Source of the DNA: Pseudomonas pudica
GTDB lineage: Bacteria; Pseudomonadota; Gammaproteobacteria; Pseudomonadales; Pseudomonadaceae
Reading direction: 5' to 3'
Assembly (NCBI RefSeq): GCF_015680405.1
Contig: NZ_JADLJS010000039.1
Coordinates: 1 to 54,534, forward strand
Length of the DNA: 54,534 nucleotides
Shown here: positions 34,571 through 43,226 of the stretch, piece by piece
How positions within the stretch are numbered: position 1 is the first letter of the stretch
How the letters are laid out: the number at the start of each line of letters is the position of its first letter
Notes under the pieces: model-generated
What the model was told of the DNA's origin: nothing
The model's input: the letters and a program-made list of their open reading frames with translations, nothing else
Databases searched by the model: none
Made by a program: the position numbers and the translations under genes

Positions 34571-35842
34571 ATGAACAGAACTCTCTATACCTTGTTGTTT
34601 CACCTGGGCCTGCCGCTGGTTGCGCTGCGCCTGTATCTACGCGCGCGCAAGGCACCGGCCTATGGTCAACGCATTGGCGAGCGCTTTGGCTTCAGCCTGC
34701 CGGCCATGCGCCGCGGCGGCATCTGGGTGCACGCGGTATCGGTGGGCGAGAGCATTGCGGCGGCGCCGATGGTGCGTGCCTTGCTCAAGGCCTACCCGGA
34801 ATTGCCGATTACGCTTACCTGCATGACCCCGACCGGTTCCGAGCGCATTCGCGCCATGTTCGCCGACGAACCGCGCGTGCAGCATTGCTACCTGCCCTAC
34901 GACCTGCCCTGGGCGGCAGGGCGCTTTCTCGACCATGTGCAGCCGAAGCTGGGCATCATCATGGAAACCGAGCTGTGGCCCAACCACATCCACCAGTGTG
35001 CGAAGCGTGGCATTCCGGTAGCGCTGGCCAACGCACGCTTGTCTGAGCGCTCGGCTCGTGGCTATGGGCGTTTTGCCAGGCTGACCCGGCCGATGCTGGC
35101 CGAGATGAGTCTGATTGCCGTGCAGACCGAAACCGAGGCTCAGCGTTTTCGTGACCTGGGCGCGCGTCCGGAGTGCGTGCAGGTCACCGGTTCGATCAAG
35201 TTCGACCTGAAGATCGATGATCAACTGTTGCCGCGTGCCAGGGCATTGCGTGAACAGTGGGGGGCTGCACAGCGCCCGGTGTGGATCGCCGCCAGCACCC
35301 ACGAAGGTGAAGATGCGTTGATCCTGCAGGCACATCGGCAATTGTTGCAGGTGCATGGTGATGCCCTGCTGATTCTGGTGCCGCGCCACCCCGAGCGATT
35401 CGCTGCGGTGCATACGCTGTGCAGCGAACAGTTCACCACCGTGCGCCGCTCTGCCGGCACGCCGGTCGATGCACAGACTCGCGTCTTGCTCGGCGATACC
35501 ATGGGCGAACTGCTGTTCCTCTATGCCCTGGCCGACATTGCCTTCGTCGGCGGCAGCCTGGTGGCGACCGGCGGGCACAACCCGCTTGAACCCGCGGCGC
35601 TGGCCTTGCCGGTGCTGATGGGGCCGCATGTGTTCAACTTCCTCGAAATCAGCGCGATGCTGCGCGAGGCAGGGGCACTGCAGCAGGTGGACGATGCCGA
35701 CGGGCTGGCCGAAGCGGTGCGGCGGTTGGTCGAATTGCCGCAGGATGCACAGCGCATTGGCGAAGCGGGCAGGGCGGTGATGCGGGCCAACCAGGGCGCG
35801 TTGCAGCGCTTGCTCGATGGCCTGGGTGCACTTATCCGCTGA
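34571..35842 (+). CDS. waaA: 3-deoxy-D-manno-octulosonic acid transferase
   Basis: 423 residues. It adds Kdo from CMP-Kdo to lipid IVA at the cytoplasmic face of the inner membrane. The N-terminal helix (MNRTLYTLLFHLGLPLVALR) is the membrane anchor; WVHAVSVGESIAAAPM carries the catalytic Glu; ETELWPN and a C-terminal VGGSLVATGGHNPLEPAALA contact the nucleotide-sugar. Length matches E. coli WaaA (425). ATG 34571 is 11 bp after the LysR stop; a much longer overlapping frame upstream is spurious because it lies wholly within lysR. Confidence 0.96.
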   Translation: MNRTLYTLLFHLGLPLVALRLYLRARKAPAYGQRIGERFGFSLPAMRRGGIWVHAVSVGESIAAAPMVRALLKAYPELPITLTCMTPTGSERIRAMFADEPRVQHCYLPYDLPWAAGRFLDHVQPKLGIIMETELWPNHIHQCAKRGIPVALANARLSERSARGYGRFARLTRPMLAEMSLIAVQTETEAQRFRDLGARPECVQVTGSIKFDLKIDDQLLPRARALREQWGAAQRPVWIAASTHEGEDALILQAHRQLLQVHGDALLILVPRHPERFAAVHTLCSEQFTTVRRSAGTPVDAQTRVLLGDTMGELLFLYALADIAFVGGSLVATGGHNPLEPAALALPVLMGPHVFNFLEISAMLREAGALQQVDDADGLAEAVRRLVELPQDAQRIGEAGRAVMRANQGALQRLLDGLGALIR

Positions 35843-35859
35843 GTTCTGTGTTGGGTTTT

Positions 35860-35955
35860 CTGGCCTCATCGCCGGCAAGCCGGCTCCCACAGTACTGCAC
35901 AAGGCTTAAGGCCAGTGGAGAACCTGTGGGAGCTGGCTTGCCGGCGATGAGGCCA
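35860..35955. repeat. REP element pair (GCCGGCAAGCC variant)
   Basis: CTGGCCTCATCGCCGGCAAG... (35860-35893) faces ACCTGTGGGAGCTGGCTTGC... (35921-35955) between the convergent ends of waaA and tolC. Confidence 0.9.
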
Positions 35956-35993
35956 TCAAAAGAAACCCACCCTGCGGAAAATCCACCCCTATA

Positions 35994-37430
35994 TCAGGGG
36001 CGACGCTCGAAGTTCTTTGCCGCTGCAGCCGCCAGGTCCGGCGGCAGGAAGTCCTTGTCCGGGTTGTAGTCCGGCTTCAGGTACCGCTTGAGGTCCTGCA
36101 GGTCCTGCGGGCTCAAGGTGCCGGCCGCCTGCTTCAGGCTCAGGTTGTCGAGGATGTAGTCATAGCGGCTGTTGTTGTAGTCGCGCACCGAGGTGTACAG
36201 CTGACGTTGGGCGTCAAGCACGTCGACGATATTGCGGGTACCCACCTGGTAGCCGATCTCGGTGGCTTCCAGCGCGCTCTGGTTGGAGATGATCGACTGC
36301 TTGCGCGCCTGCACCTGTTCCACGTCGGTGTTTACCGCGCGGTGCAGGTTGCGGGTGTTTTCCACCACCTGGCGGCGCAGGCTTTCACGCTGCTGTTCGC
36401 TCTGGCTCAGGCGCTGGTAGGCCTCGCGCACCTGCGAACTGGTCAGGCCGCCGCTGTAGATCGGGATGTTCAACTGCAGGCCGATGCTGGTCTGCTCGAC
36501 GTCGCCGCTATAGCGCGAAACGGGGGCCGGTGCGGGGTTGGTGAAACCGAAGTTGTCGTTGTCACCCTTCTGATACTTGGCAACCGCGTCCAGGGTCGGC
36601 GCATGGCCGGCCTTGCGCTGGCGCAGGGTTTCCTCGGCAGCGACGACCGCGTGGTTGGTGGCCAGCAGGTTGAGGTTCTGGCGCCCGGCGGTTTCGACCC
36701 AGGCCTTGGCGTCGTTGGGTGTAGGGACCTGCACCGGCAAGGTATGGACCACGCCTTGAATCGACGTGTATTCCCGGTTGGTCAGGGTTACCAGGGCCTC
36801 GAAGGCATCCTGTACCTGGCGCTCGGCAATGATCCGGTTGGCCCGCGCCGTGTCGTAGCTGGCCTGGGATTGCAGCACGTCGGTCTTGTCGGAGAGGCCG
36901 ACGTCGAATCGTTCGTTGGACTGGTCCAGCTGGCGCTTGAAGGCAGCTTCCTCGGCCTTGGTCGCGGCCAGGTTGTCCTGGGCACGGAGCACGGCGAAGT
37001 AATTCTGCGCGGTTTGCAGGATCAGGTTCTGCTCGGTCGCCGACAGCTCCAGCGCCGCCTGTTCGTTGACCGCCTCGGCCGCCTGCAACTGGAACCAGCG
37101 GTCAGCGCGGAAGATAGGTTGCGCCAGGGTCGCACTCCAGGTATTGCCGCTGCGGTTGCTGGTGGCCGATGGTTCGTCCAGCTTGGTGCGGGTGTTCAGC
37201 ATTTCGGCACCGGCCGAAAGGTTAGGCAGCAACCCGGCGCGAGCCTGTGGTACCACTTCACGGCGGGCGCCGTAATCGGCGCGGGCTGCAGCCAGGTCAG
37301 CGTTATTGTCGACCGCTTCCTGGTAGACGCTGACCAGGTCGGTCTTGACTGTTTGGGGCACGTCCGCTGCCCAGACCACTCCGTTGGACGCACAAGACAC
37401 GGCTATCGCCAGTGAGAGTTTGCGCAGCAT
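35994..37430 (-). CDS. tolC: TolC family outer membrane efflux protein
   Basis: 478 residues. A signal peptide (MLRKLSLAIAVSCASNGVVW then ADVP, likely cleavage after WAA/A) is followed by two repeats of the outer-membrane channel domain with long helices (for example LILQTAQNYFAVLRAQDNL). Forms a trimeric channel partnering inner-membrane exporters and type I secretion systems. ATG 37430 follows AAGGA; the frame to 37517 adds no signal. The gene diverges from thiC, sharing a 420-bp region. The nudF-cpdA-parE string nearby is also next to tolC in E. coli, which supports orthology. Confidence 0.92.
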   Translation of the reverse strand: MLRKLSLAIAVSCASNGVVWAADVPQTVKTDLVSVYQEAVDNNADLAAARADYGARREVVPQARAGLLPNLSAGAEMLNTRTKLDEPSATSNRSGNTWSATLAQPIFRADRWFQLQAAEAVNEQAALELSATEQNLILQTAQNYFAVLRAQDNLAATKAEEAAFKRQLDQSNERFDVGLSDKTDVLQSQASYDTARANRIIAERQVQDAFEALVTLTNREYTSIQGVVHTLPVQVPTPNDAKAWVETAGRQNLNLLATNHAVVAAEETLRQRKAGHAPTLDAVAKYQKGDNDNFGFTNPAPAPVSRYSGDVEQTSIGLQLNIPIYSGGLTSSQVREAYQRLSQSEQQRESLRRQVVENTRNLHRAVNTDVEQVQARKQSIISNQSALEATEIGYQVGTRNIVDVLDAQRQLYTSVRDYNNSRYDYILDNLSLKQAAGTLSPQDLQDLKRYLKPDYNPDKDFLPPDLAAAAAKNFERRP

Positions 37431-37591
37431 AGAGGCAATCCTTGTACGAAATTTAATTACTGAACTGTTGAGTATCGATCGACGGGCCAGTGTAGTGCCA
37501 TGCGCCCCCGGCAACAATCGCTCGAGTGCCTTTCATCATCCGCGTATTTACCCGCTTGGCTTTGCCGACCACTCCAGTCTAGACTGCGCAT

Positions 37592-37690
37592 GTTCTTGTC
37601 GGGGTGCCTTGAAGCAAAGGCTGAGATCGCAAAGTTGCGGATCCCGTTGAACCTGATCAGGTTAGCGCCTGCGTAGGGAACAAGATTGCT
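37592..37690 (+). promoter_or_regulatory. TPP riboswitch (THI element) of thiC
   Basis: The conserved thi-box is present in order: GGGGTGCC (37601), AGGCTGAGAT (37618), then CCCGTTGAACCTGATCAGGT (from about 37645) and GCGCCTGCGTAGGGAACAAG. It binds thiamine pyrophosphate and lowers expression of thiC when thiamine is plentiful (established for this class). The 3' part is in the right place to control either thiC translation or an early terminator. Confidence 0.97.
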
Positions 37691-37733
37691 CGCCTTCCCG
37701 TGGAGCCTCTTGTGCCAGGTCCGGGAATGTCAC

Positions 37734-37788
37734 AGCTGCATGCAGCTTCAGGCACCCTCATATCCGGCACTGCACCCATCAAGGGTGC
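37734..37788 (+). other. inverted repeats in the thiC leader
   Basis: Two perfect stems lie after the riboswitch aptamer: AGCTGCA/TGCAGCT as an uninterrupted palindrome (37734-37747) and GCACCC-ATCAA-GGGTGC (37772-37788). Neither ends in a T run. They are candidates for the expression platform; this is inference. Confidence 0.5.
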
Positions 37789-37850
37789 GTCCGCGCCTTT
37801 CAGGTTCACCCCGACATTCCACTGCTAGGAAGCCGTCTGGAGAGCCTGTG

Positions 37851-39731
37851 ATGACCAAACAAGAAAAAGCGATCAACCTCAGCGAATCGGCACAAGTCGA
37901 TCAGCAGTCCGTGCAACCGTTCCCGCGTTCGCGCAAGGTGTATGTCGAAGGCTCGCGCCCGGACATCCGCGTGCCCATGCGTGAAATCAGCCTGGACGAC
38001 ACCCCGACCGATTTCGGTGGCGAGTCCAATGCCCCTGTGCTGGTCTACGACACTTCCGGCCCGTATACCGACCCCAACGTTGTCATCGATGTGCGCAAGG
38101 GCCTGGCCGATGTGCGTTCGGCGTGGATCGAAGCACGCGGTGACACCGAGCGCCTGGCCGGCCTGAGCTCGCACTTCGGCCAGCAGCGCCTGAACGATGC
38201 CGAACTGGCCAAGCTGCGTTTCGCCCACGTGCGCAACCCGCGCCGTGCCAAGGCCGGCGCCAACGTCTCGCAGATGCACTATGCCCGTCAGGGCATCATC
38301 ACCGCCGAGATGGAATACGTGGCCATTCGCGAAAACATGAAGCTGCAAGAGGCGCGCGCCGCCGGCCTGCTCGACGAGCAGCACGCCGGTCACAGCTTTG
38401 GGGCCAACATCCCGAAAGAAATCACCCCCGAGTTCGTTCGCCAGGAAATCGCCCGTGGTCGCGCGATCATCCCGGCCAACATCAACCACCCGGAATTGGA
38501 ACCGATGATCATCGGCCGCAACTTCCTGGTGAAGATCAACGGCAACATCGGCAACAGCGCCCTGGGTTCCTCTATCGAGGAAGAAGTGGCCAAGCTGACC
38601 TGGGGTATCCGCTGGGGTTCGGACACGGTCATGGACCTGTCCACCGGCAAGCACATTCACGAAACCCGTGAGTGGATCATCCGCAACTCGCCGGTGCCGA
38701 TTGGTACCGTGCCGATCTACCAGGCCCTGGAAAAGGTCAACGGCGTGGCCGAAGACCTGACCTGGGAGCTGTTCCGCGACACCCTGATCGAGCAGGCCGA
38801 GCAGGGCGTGGACTACTTCACCATCCACGCTGGTGTGCTGCTGCGTTATGTACCGCTGACTGCCAAGCGCGTCACCGGTATCGTCAGCCGTGGTGGCTCG
38901 ATCATGGCCAAGTGGTGCCTGGCGCACCACAAGGAAAACTTCCTGTACACCCACTTCGACGAAATCTGCGAAATCATGAAGGCGTACGACGTCAGCTTCT
39001 CGCTGGGCGACGGCCTGCGTCCCGGCTCGATTGCCGACGCCAACGATGCCGCGCAGTTCGGTGAGCTGGAAACCCTCGGCGAGCTGACCAAGATCGCCTG
39101 GAAGCACGATGTTCAGTGCATGATCGAAGGCCCGGGCCACGTGCCGATGCAGCTGATCAAGGAAAACATGGACAAGCAGCTGGAGTGCTGCGACGAGGCG
39201 CCGTTCTACACCCTCGGCCCGCTGACCACCGATATCGCTCCTGGCTACGACCACATCACCTCGGGCATTGGTGCGGCGATGATCGGCTGGTTCGGTTGCG
39301 CCATGCTCTGCTACGTCACGCCCAAGGAGCACCTGGGCCTGCCGAACAAGGATGACGTGAAGACCGGCATCATCACCTACAAGATCGCCGCTCATGCCGC
39401 CGACCTTGCCAAGGGCCACCCGGGTGCGCAGATTCGTGACAACGCCTTGTCCAAGGCACGCTTCGAGTTCCGTTGGGAAGACCAGTTCAACCTCGGCCTG
39501 GACCCGGACACTGCCCGTGCCTACCACGACGAGACCCTGCCGAAGGAATCGGCCAAGGTTGCGCACTTCTGCTCGATGTGCGGGCCGAAGTTCTGCTCGA
39601 TGAAGATTACCCAGGAAGTGCGTGAATACGCTGCCAAGATCGAAACCGTGGATGTGACGGTCGAGCAAGGCATGCGTGAGCAGGCCGAGCGGTTCCGCCA
39701 GGAAGGCAGCCAGCTGTATCACAAAGTCTAA
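37851..39731 (+). CDS. thiC: phosphomethylpyrimidine synthase ThiC
   Basis: 626-residue radical-SAM enzyme turning aminoimidazole ribotide into hydroxymethylpyrimidine phosphate for thiamine. The C-terminal cluster-binding motif CSMCGPKFC (about residues 574-582, CxxCx4C) is intact, and MEYVAIRENM and GDGLRPGSIADANDAAQF match the family. ATG 37851 follows CTGGAGAG and gives a length matching E. coli ThiC (631). Regulated by the TPP riboswitch upstream. cytX follows after 165 bp on the same strand with a REP pair between. Confidence 0.98.
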   Translation: MTKQEKAINLSESAQVDQQSVQPFPRSRKVYVEGSRPDIRVPMREISLDDTPTDFGGESNAPVLVYDTSGPYTDPNVVIDVRKGLADVRSAWIEARGDTERLAGLSSHFGQQRLNDAELAKLRFAHVRNPRRAKAGANVSQMHYARQGIITAEMEYVAIRENMKLQEARAAGLLDEQHAGHSFGANIPKEITPEFVRQEIARGRAIIPANINHPELEPMIIGRNFLVKINGNIGNSALGSSIEEEVAKLTWGIRWGSDTVMDLSTGKHIHETREWIIRNSPVPIGTVPIYQALEKVNGVAEDLTWELFRDTLIEQAEQGVDYFTIHAGVLLRYVPLTAKRVTGIVSRGGSIMAKWCLAHHKENFLYTHFDEICEIMKAYDVSFSLGDGLRPGSIADANDAAQFGELETLGELTKIAWKHDVQCMIEGPGHVPMQLIKENMDKQLECCDEAPFYTLGPLTTDIAPGYDHITSGIGAAMIGWFGCAMLCYVTPKEHLGLPNKDDVKTGIITYKIAAHAADLAKGHPGAQIRDNALSKARFEFRWEDQFNLGLDPDTARAYHDETLPKESAKVAHFCSMCGPKFCSMKITQEVREYAAKIETVDVTVEQGMREQAERFRQEGSQLYHKV

Positions 39732-39735
39732 GACC

Positions 39736-39844
39736 GCTGGGGCCGCTTTGCGGCCCTTTCGCGACGCAAGGCCGCTCCCACAGGGACTGCGCAAGGCTTG
39801 AGGCCAGCGCGGTTTTTGTGGGAGCGGCCTTGTGTCGCGATACG
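39736..39844. repeat. REP element pair
   Basis: GGGGCCGCTTTGCGGCCCTT... (39740-39784) includes an extra GGCCGC-TTT-GCGGCC stem like that near 8656; the inverted arm TGTGGGAGCGGCCTTGTGTC... lies at about 39815-39842. Sits between thiC and cytX and may reduce cotranscription. Confidence 0.88.
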
Positions 39845-39859
39845 AGGACGCAGTCCTCG
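39843..39859 (+). other. small perfect hairpin before cytX
   Basis: CGAGGAC-GCA-GTCCTCG, a 7-bp stem with a 3-base loop, lies 38 bases upstream of the cytX start. No T run, so not an intrinsic terminator; purpose unknown. Confidence 0.4.
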
Positions 39860-39896
39860 CCAGGAACACCAACAACATTGCCGGCGAGCGCCAACC

Positions 39897-41180
39897 ATGA
39901 CATCACCCAGCCAATTCTCCCCCGACCACCCGGTCCCAATCGCCCAGCGTATCTTCGGCGCCCGCGACCTGTTCTCGCTATGGTTCTCCCTCGGCATCGG
40001 CCTGATGGTGCTGCAGGTCGGCGCCATGCTCGCCCCTGGCCTGGGCCTTGCCGGCGCAGTGCTGGCCATCGCTCTGGGCACCGGTGTGGGTGTGCTGTTG
40101 CTGGGGGCTGCCGGTGTCATTGGCAGCGATACCGGCCTGTCGGCCATGGGCACGCTCAAGCTGAGCCTGGGGGGCCACGGCGCGCGCTTGCCGGCGCTGC
40201 TCAACCTGCTGCAACTGGTGGGCTGGGGCGCGTTCGAGATCATCGTGATGCGCGATGCCGCCAGCCTTCTGGGCGCGCGGGTGTTCGGCGAAGCCAGCGC
40301 CTGGAACAGCCCTGTGCTCTGGACCCTGTGCTTCGGCGCCCTGGCCACCTTGCTCGCGGTCGGTGGGCCGCTGGCGTTCGTGCGCAAGGTGCTGCGCACC
40401 TGGGGCATCTGGCTGCTGCTGGGCGCTTGCCTGTGGCTGACCTGGAACCTGTTCGCCAAGGCCGACCTGGCCGTACTGTGGAACCGTGCCGGTGACGGTT
40501 CGATGTCGCTGGCCGTGGGCTTCGATATCGCCATCGCCATGCCGCTGTCCTGGTTGCCGCTGATCGCCGACTATTCGCGTTTTGCCCGTAACGGCAAACA
40601 TGTATTCGGCGGTACGGTGGTGGGCTACTTCATCGGCAACACCTGGCTGATGAGCCTGGGCGTGGGCTACACCTTGGCCTTCGCCGGCAGTGGCGAAGCC
40701 AACGCCCTGCTGCTGGCCTTGGCGGGCGCCGGCATGGGCATTCCACTGCTGCTGATTCTGCTGGACGAGTCGGAAAAGGCTTTTGCCGACATTCATTCGG
40801 CGGCCGTTTCCACCGGTGTGCTGGTGCGCCTGAAGGTCGAGCACCTGGCGCTGGCCATTGGCGTGCTGTGCACCCTGATCGCCCTGCTGGCGCCACTGGC
40901 ACAGTACGAGAATTTCCTGCTGCTGATCGGCTCGGTGTTTGCACCGCTGTTCGGTGTGGTATTGATGGACCATTACGTGATCCGTCGCCGCCGCTTGCCA
41001 GTACAGGTGCATGGCTTGCATTGGCAGGCACTGCTGGCCTGGGCGGTGGGCGTTGCCGCGTACCATCTGATCGCCGCGCAAGCGCCCGACCTGGGTGCGA
41101 CCCTGCCGGCATTGCTGCTGGCAGGGCTACTGCACGGGCTGTTGAGCTTCAGCCGCGGCCGGGAAACAGCTCGGGCTTGA
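39897..41180 (+). CDS. cytX: putative hydroxymethylpyrimidine transporter CytX
   Basis: 427-residue NCS1-family permease (cytosine/purine/allantoin type) with about 12 helices. The N-terminus (PVPIAQRIFGARDLFSLWFS) and FDIAIAMPLSWLPLIADYSR fit CytX/CodB-like carriers. Next to thiC, whose product makes the hydroxymethylpyrimidine phosphate, it is predicted to import HMP or a close pyrimidine for thiamine synthesis; this is a genomic-context prediction common to CytX, not proven here. No second TPP element is seen directly upstream. ATG 39897 lies after GCGAGCG, a weak ribosome-binding site. The 3' end overlaps the convergent lipoprotein gene by 32 bp. Confidence 0.85.
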   Translation: MTSPSQFSPDHPVPIAQRIFGARDLFSLWFSLGIGLMVLQVGAMLAPGLGLAGAVLAIALGTGVGVLLLGAAGVIGSDTGLSAMGTLKLSLGGHGARLPALLNLLQLVGWGAFEIIVMRDAASLLGARVFGEASAWNSPVLWTLCFGALATLLAVGGPLAFVRKVLRTWGIWLLLGACLWLTWNLFAKADLAVLWNRAGDGSMSLAVGFDIAIAMPLSWLPLIADYSRFARNGKHVFGGTVVGYFIGNTWLMSLGVGYTLAFAGSGEANALLLALAGAGMGIPLLLILLDESEKAFADIHSAAVSTGVLVRLKVEHLALAIGVLCTLIALLAPLAQYENFLLLIGSVFAPLFGVVLMDHYVIRRRRLPVQVHGLHWQALLAWAVGVAAYHLIAAQAPDLGATLPALLLAGLLHGLLSFSRGRETARA

Positions 41181-41895
41181 GCACGCCATTCAGGCGTGGG
41201 TACGGGATCTTCAACTCCACGTGGCCCATGGAGTAGGGCGCGATGGAGTAGACCTCGTACTTGACCACCACCGCGCCGTACGTCAGGGCGATGTGCGGCG
41301 ACTGCTTGAACGGCCAGGTCTTGATGAACTCGGCGTCCTTGTCCATGCCTACGCTGATCAGCCAGGCGCGGTGTGATTCCTCGACGGTTTTCCAGAAGGT
41401 GTCTTCCTGGCCAGGCACCAGCATGTCCTGCAGGGTCAGCACCTTGTCCAGCTTGCGCGAATAGTTGATGAAACCACGCCCGGGCATGCCGTGGGCGCCG
41501 CCGCTGTCCAGGTAGCTGGACAGTTCGATGATCACCAGTCCGTCATGCTGCTCGCGTACCTTGGCCTGCAGGTAGCTGCTGTTGCGCTTATCGGCACTGG
41601 CCAGGTACTGCTGCTCGTAGGCTTGCAGTGTGGCCGGTGCGTTGCCGCGCTGGTTGTCTTCGGTCAGTTGCAGCAGGCGTTTCTCGACGATGCCATCAAG
41701 CTTGGGCAACGCCGGGAAGTGGATCATGTCGATGTTCACCAGCGGGCAGTCGCTTTCACTGCAGCCGGGTTTGACATGCTCCCAGGCATCACGCTTGACC
41801 TCGAGCGGCGCCCGGTAGTTGGGCGTGAACAGGCTTTGGCAGGCACCCAGGGCCAGGGCCAGCACAGCCACGGACGTCAGTTTGACAAGTGTCAT
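41149..41895 (-). CDS. DUF3298/RsiV-like lipoprotein
   Basis: 248 residues. Signal peptide with lipobox VLALALGACQSLF (LGAC, lipidated Cys at residue 19). The remainder matches the DUF3298 pattern: a conserved GGAHGMPGRGFINYSR motif and a TYGAVVVKYEVYSIAPYSMG C-terminal stretch. Probably anchored in the outer membrane facing the periplasm (Gln after Cys argues against inner-membrane retention). The function of the family is unknown; RsiV of Bacillus has this domain and binds lysozyme. Tail-to-tail overlap with cytX of 32 bp. Diverges from nudF over 185 bp. Confidence 0.85.
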   Translation of the reverse strand: MTLVKLTSVAVLALALGACQSLFTPNYRAPLEVKRDAWEHVKPGCSESDCPLVNIDMIHFPALPKLDGIVEKRLLQLTEDNQRGNAPATLQAYEQQYLASADKRNSSYLQAKVREQHDGLVIIELSSYLDSGGAHGMPGRGFINYSRKLDKVLTLQDMLVPGQEDTFWKTVEESHRAWLISVGMDKDAEFIKTWPFKQSPHIALTYGAVVVKYEVYSIAPYSMGHVELKIPYPRLNGVLKPELFPGRG

Positions 41896-42080
41896 GAGGA
41901 TCCTTGCAGAACAGGGAAAAGTCGGCCTTTGACCGTCTGCGCGGCCTTCAGTTCGCCACTAAGCTAACAGAGACGAGGCGCGCTGTCCCGAGTGCGCGAA
42001 CGGTTGCCGGAAAGGGATGAAACCGGCAGGCGTGCAGAGTAGGATGGCGCGATGCGGTATTCGAGGTAATGAGGATTTCC

Positions 42081-42698
42081 ATGTCAGACGCGTTGAACTC
42101 AGTGCCCAAGGGCTTCGAAATCATCGAGCGGGCCAACTGCTTCCAGGGCTTTTACAAGCTCGACAAGCTACGCCTGCGCCACGAATTGTTTGCCGGGGGC
42201 ATGGGCCGCGAGATCAGCCGCGAACTGTTCGTGCGCCATGATGCGGTGTGCGTGCTGCCGTACGACCCGTTGCGCGATGAAGTGGTGCTGATCGAGCAGT
42301 TCCGTGTGGGGGCGCTGGACAAGGTCGACAACCCTTGGCTGATCGAGATGGTGGCCGGGCTTATCGACAAGGACGAGCAACCCGAGGAAGTCGCCCATCG
42401 CGAAGCCGAAGAAGAGGCCGGCCTGGCTTTCAGCGCCCTGTGGCCGATGACCCGTTACTTCCCGTCGCCCGGCGGCAGTGACGAATACGTTCATCTGTTC
42501 CTCGGACGCTGCAGCAGCGAAGGGGCGGGCGGCCTGCATGGCCTGGAAGAAGAGGGCGAAGATATTCGCGTGCGCGTGTGGTCGTTCGAGGATGCCATGC
42601 AGGCGGTGCGCGACGGGCGCATCTGCAACGCGGCGACCATCATCGGCCTGCAATGGCTGGCGCTGAACCGTGATGAAGTACGAGGTATGTGGAAGTGA
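42081..42698 (+). CDS. nudF: ADP-ribose pyrophosphatase NudF
   Basis: 205 residues. Complete Nudix box: GLIDKDEQPEEVAHREAEEE followed by AGL. It hydrolyses ADP-ribose to AMP and ribose-5-phosphate. ATG 42081 has GAGG seven bases upstream and is preferred over the ATG at 42069. Its stop TGA overlaps the GTG start of the DUF1249 gene by four bases. The order nudF-yqiB-cpdA-yqiA-parE is the same as in E. coli, which supports orthology. Confidence 0.95.
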   Translation: MSDALNSVPKGFEIIERANCFQGFYKLDKLRLRHELFAGGMGREISRELFVRHDAVCVLPYDPLRDEVVLIEQFRVGALDKVDNPWLIEMVAGLIDKDEQPEEVAHREAEEEAGLAFSALWPMTRYFPSPGGSDEYVHLFLGRCSSEGAGGLHGLEEEGEDIRVRVWSFEDAMQAVRDGRICNAATIIGLQWLALNRDEVRGMWK

Positions 42699-43141
42699 AC
42701 CTGCTGCGCGAGCGTTATCGGGTCGACCTGGTCGGGCTGCAGGCAGCCTGCGAGGCCAACTACGCCCGGCTGATGCGCCTGTTGCCAGACATGCGCACCA
42801 CCCAAAGCTCGCGCCGCATCGGCATGACCCAGGGCGATCAGATGCTCGGTGTGCTGGTACTCGACGTGGTGCTGGCCTGCCCGTACACCACCACCCTGCA
42901 CGTGCGCCAGGAGCACAGCCTGCCTTGGTTGCCGGTGCCGCACCTGGAAGTGCAGGTGTACCACGATGCGCGCATGGCCGAAGTGGTCAGTGCCGAACAC
43001 ACCCGGCGCCTGCGCAGCATCTACCCGTATCCGAACGAGGCCATGCACCAGCCGGACGAAAAGGCCCAGCTCAACTTGTTCCTCGGTGAATGGCTGAGCC
43101 ACTGCCTGGCTTGTGGTCACGAACTGGCGAGCGTTCGCTGA
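42695..43141 (+). CDS. DUF1249 family protein (YqiB-like)
   Basis: 148 residues; matches the conserved YqiB family with ANYARLMRLLPDM near the N-terminus and the YPYPNEAMHQPDEKAQLNLF segment near the end. No known activity. Two GTG starts are possible (42689 and 42695); 42695 is chosen because it overlaps the nudF stop as GTGA and lies 9 bases after CGAGG. Translationally coupled to nudF; cpdA follows after 85 bp. Confidence 0.87.
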   Translation: MNLLRERYRVDLVGLQAACEANYARLMRLLPDMRTTQSSRRIGMTQGDQMLGVLVLDVVLACPYTTTLHVRQEHSLPWLPVPHLEVQVYHDARMAEVVSAEHTRRLRSIYPYPNEAMHQPDEKAQLNLFLGEWLSHCLACGHELASVR

Positions 43142-43226
43142 AGTGTGACGCAGGTCGTTCGTGGGTGTTTGCTCGCACCCGTTGTGCAGCCATAATTCGC
43201 GCTGAATCCGTTCCAGGAGACGGCCG

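Larger units (their letters stand above)
37431..37850. other. tolC/thiC intergenic region
   Basis: 420 bases without a gene. The left part (37431-37560) should hold the tolC promoter; an A+T-rich stretch is at 37447-37460. A possible thiC promoter is TTGGCT (37556) and TAGACT (37580) with an 18-bp spacer. The TPP riboswitch follows, then about 160 bases of structured leader up to the thiC ATG. Confidence 0.6.

Noticed and set aside
39843..39859. Second riboswitch or attenuator before cytX
   Set aside because: No thi-box sequence is present, only a small stem without a T run.
37806..39878. 690-codon minus-strand frame
   Set aside because: Antisense shadow of thiC; composition-driven and without a domain.
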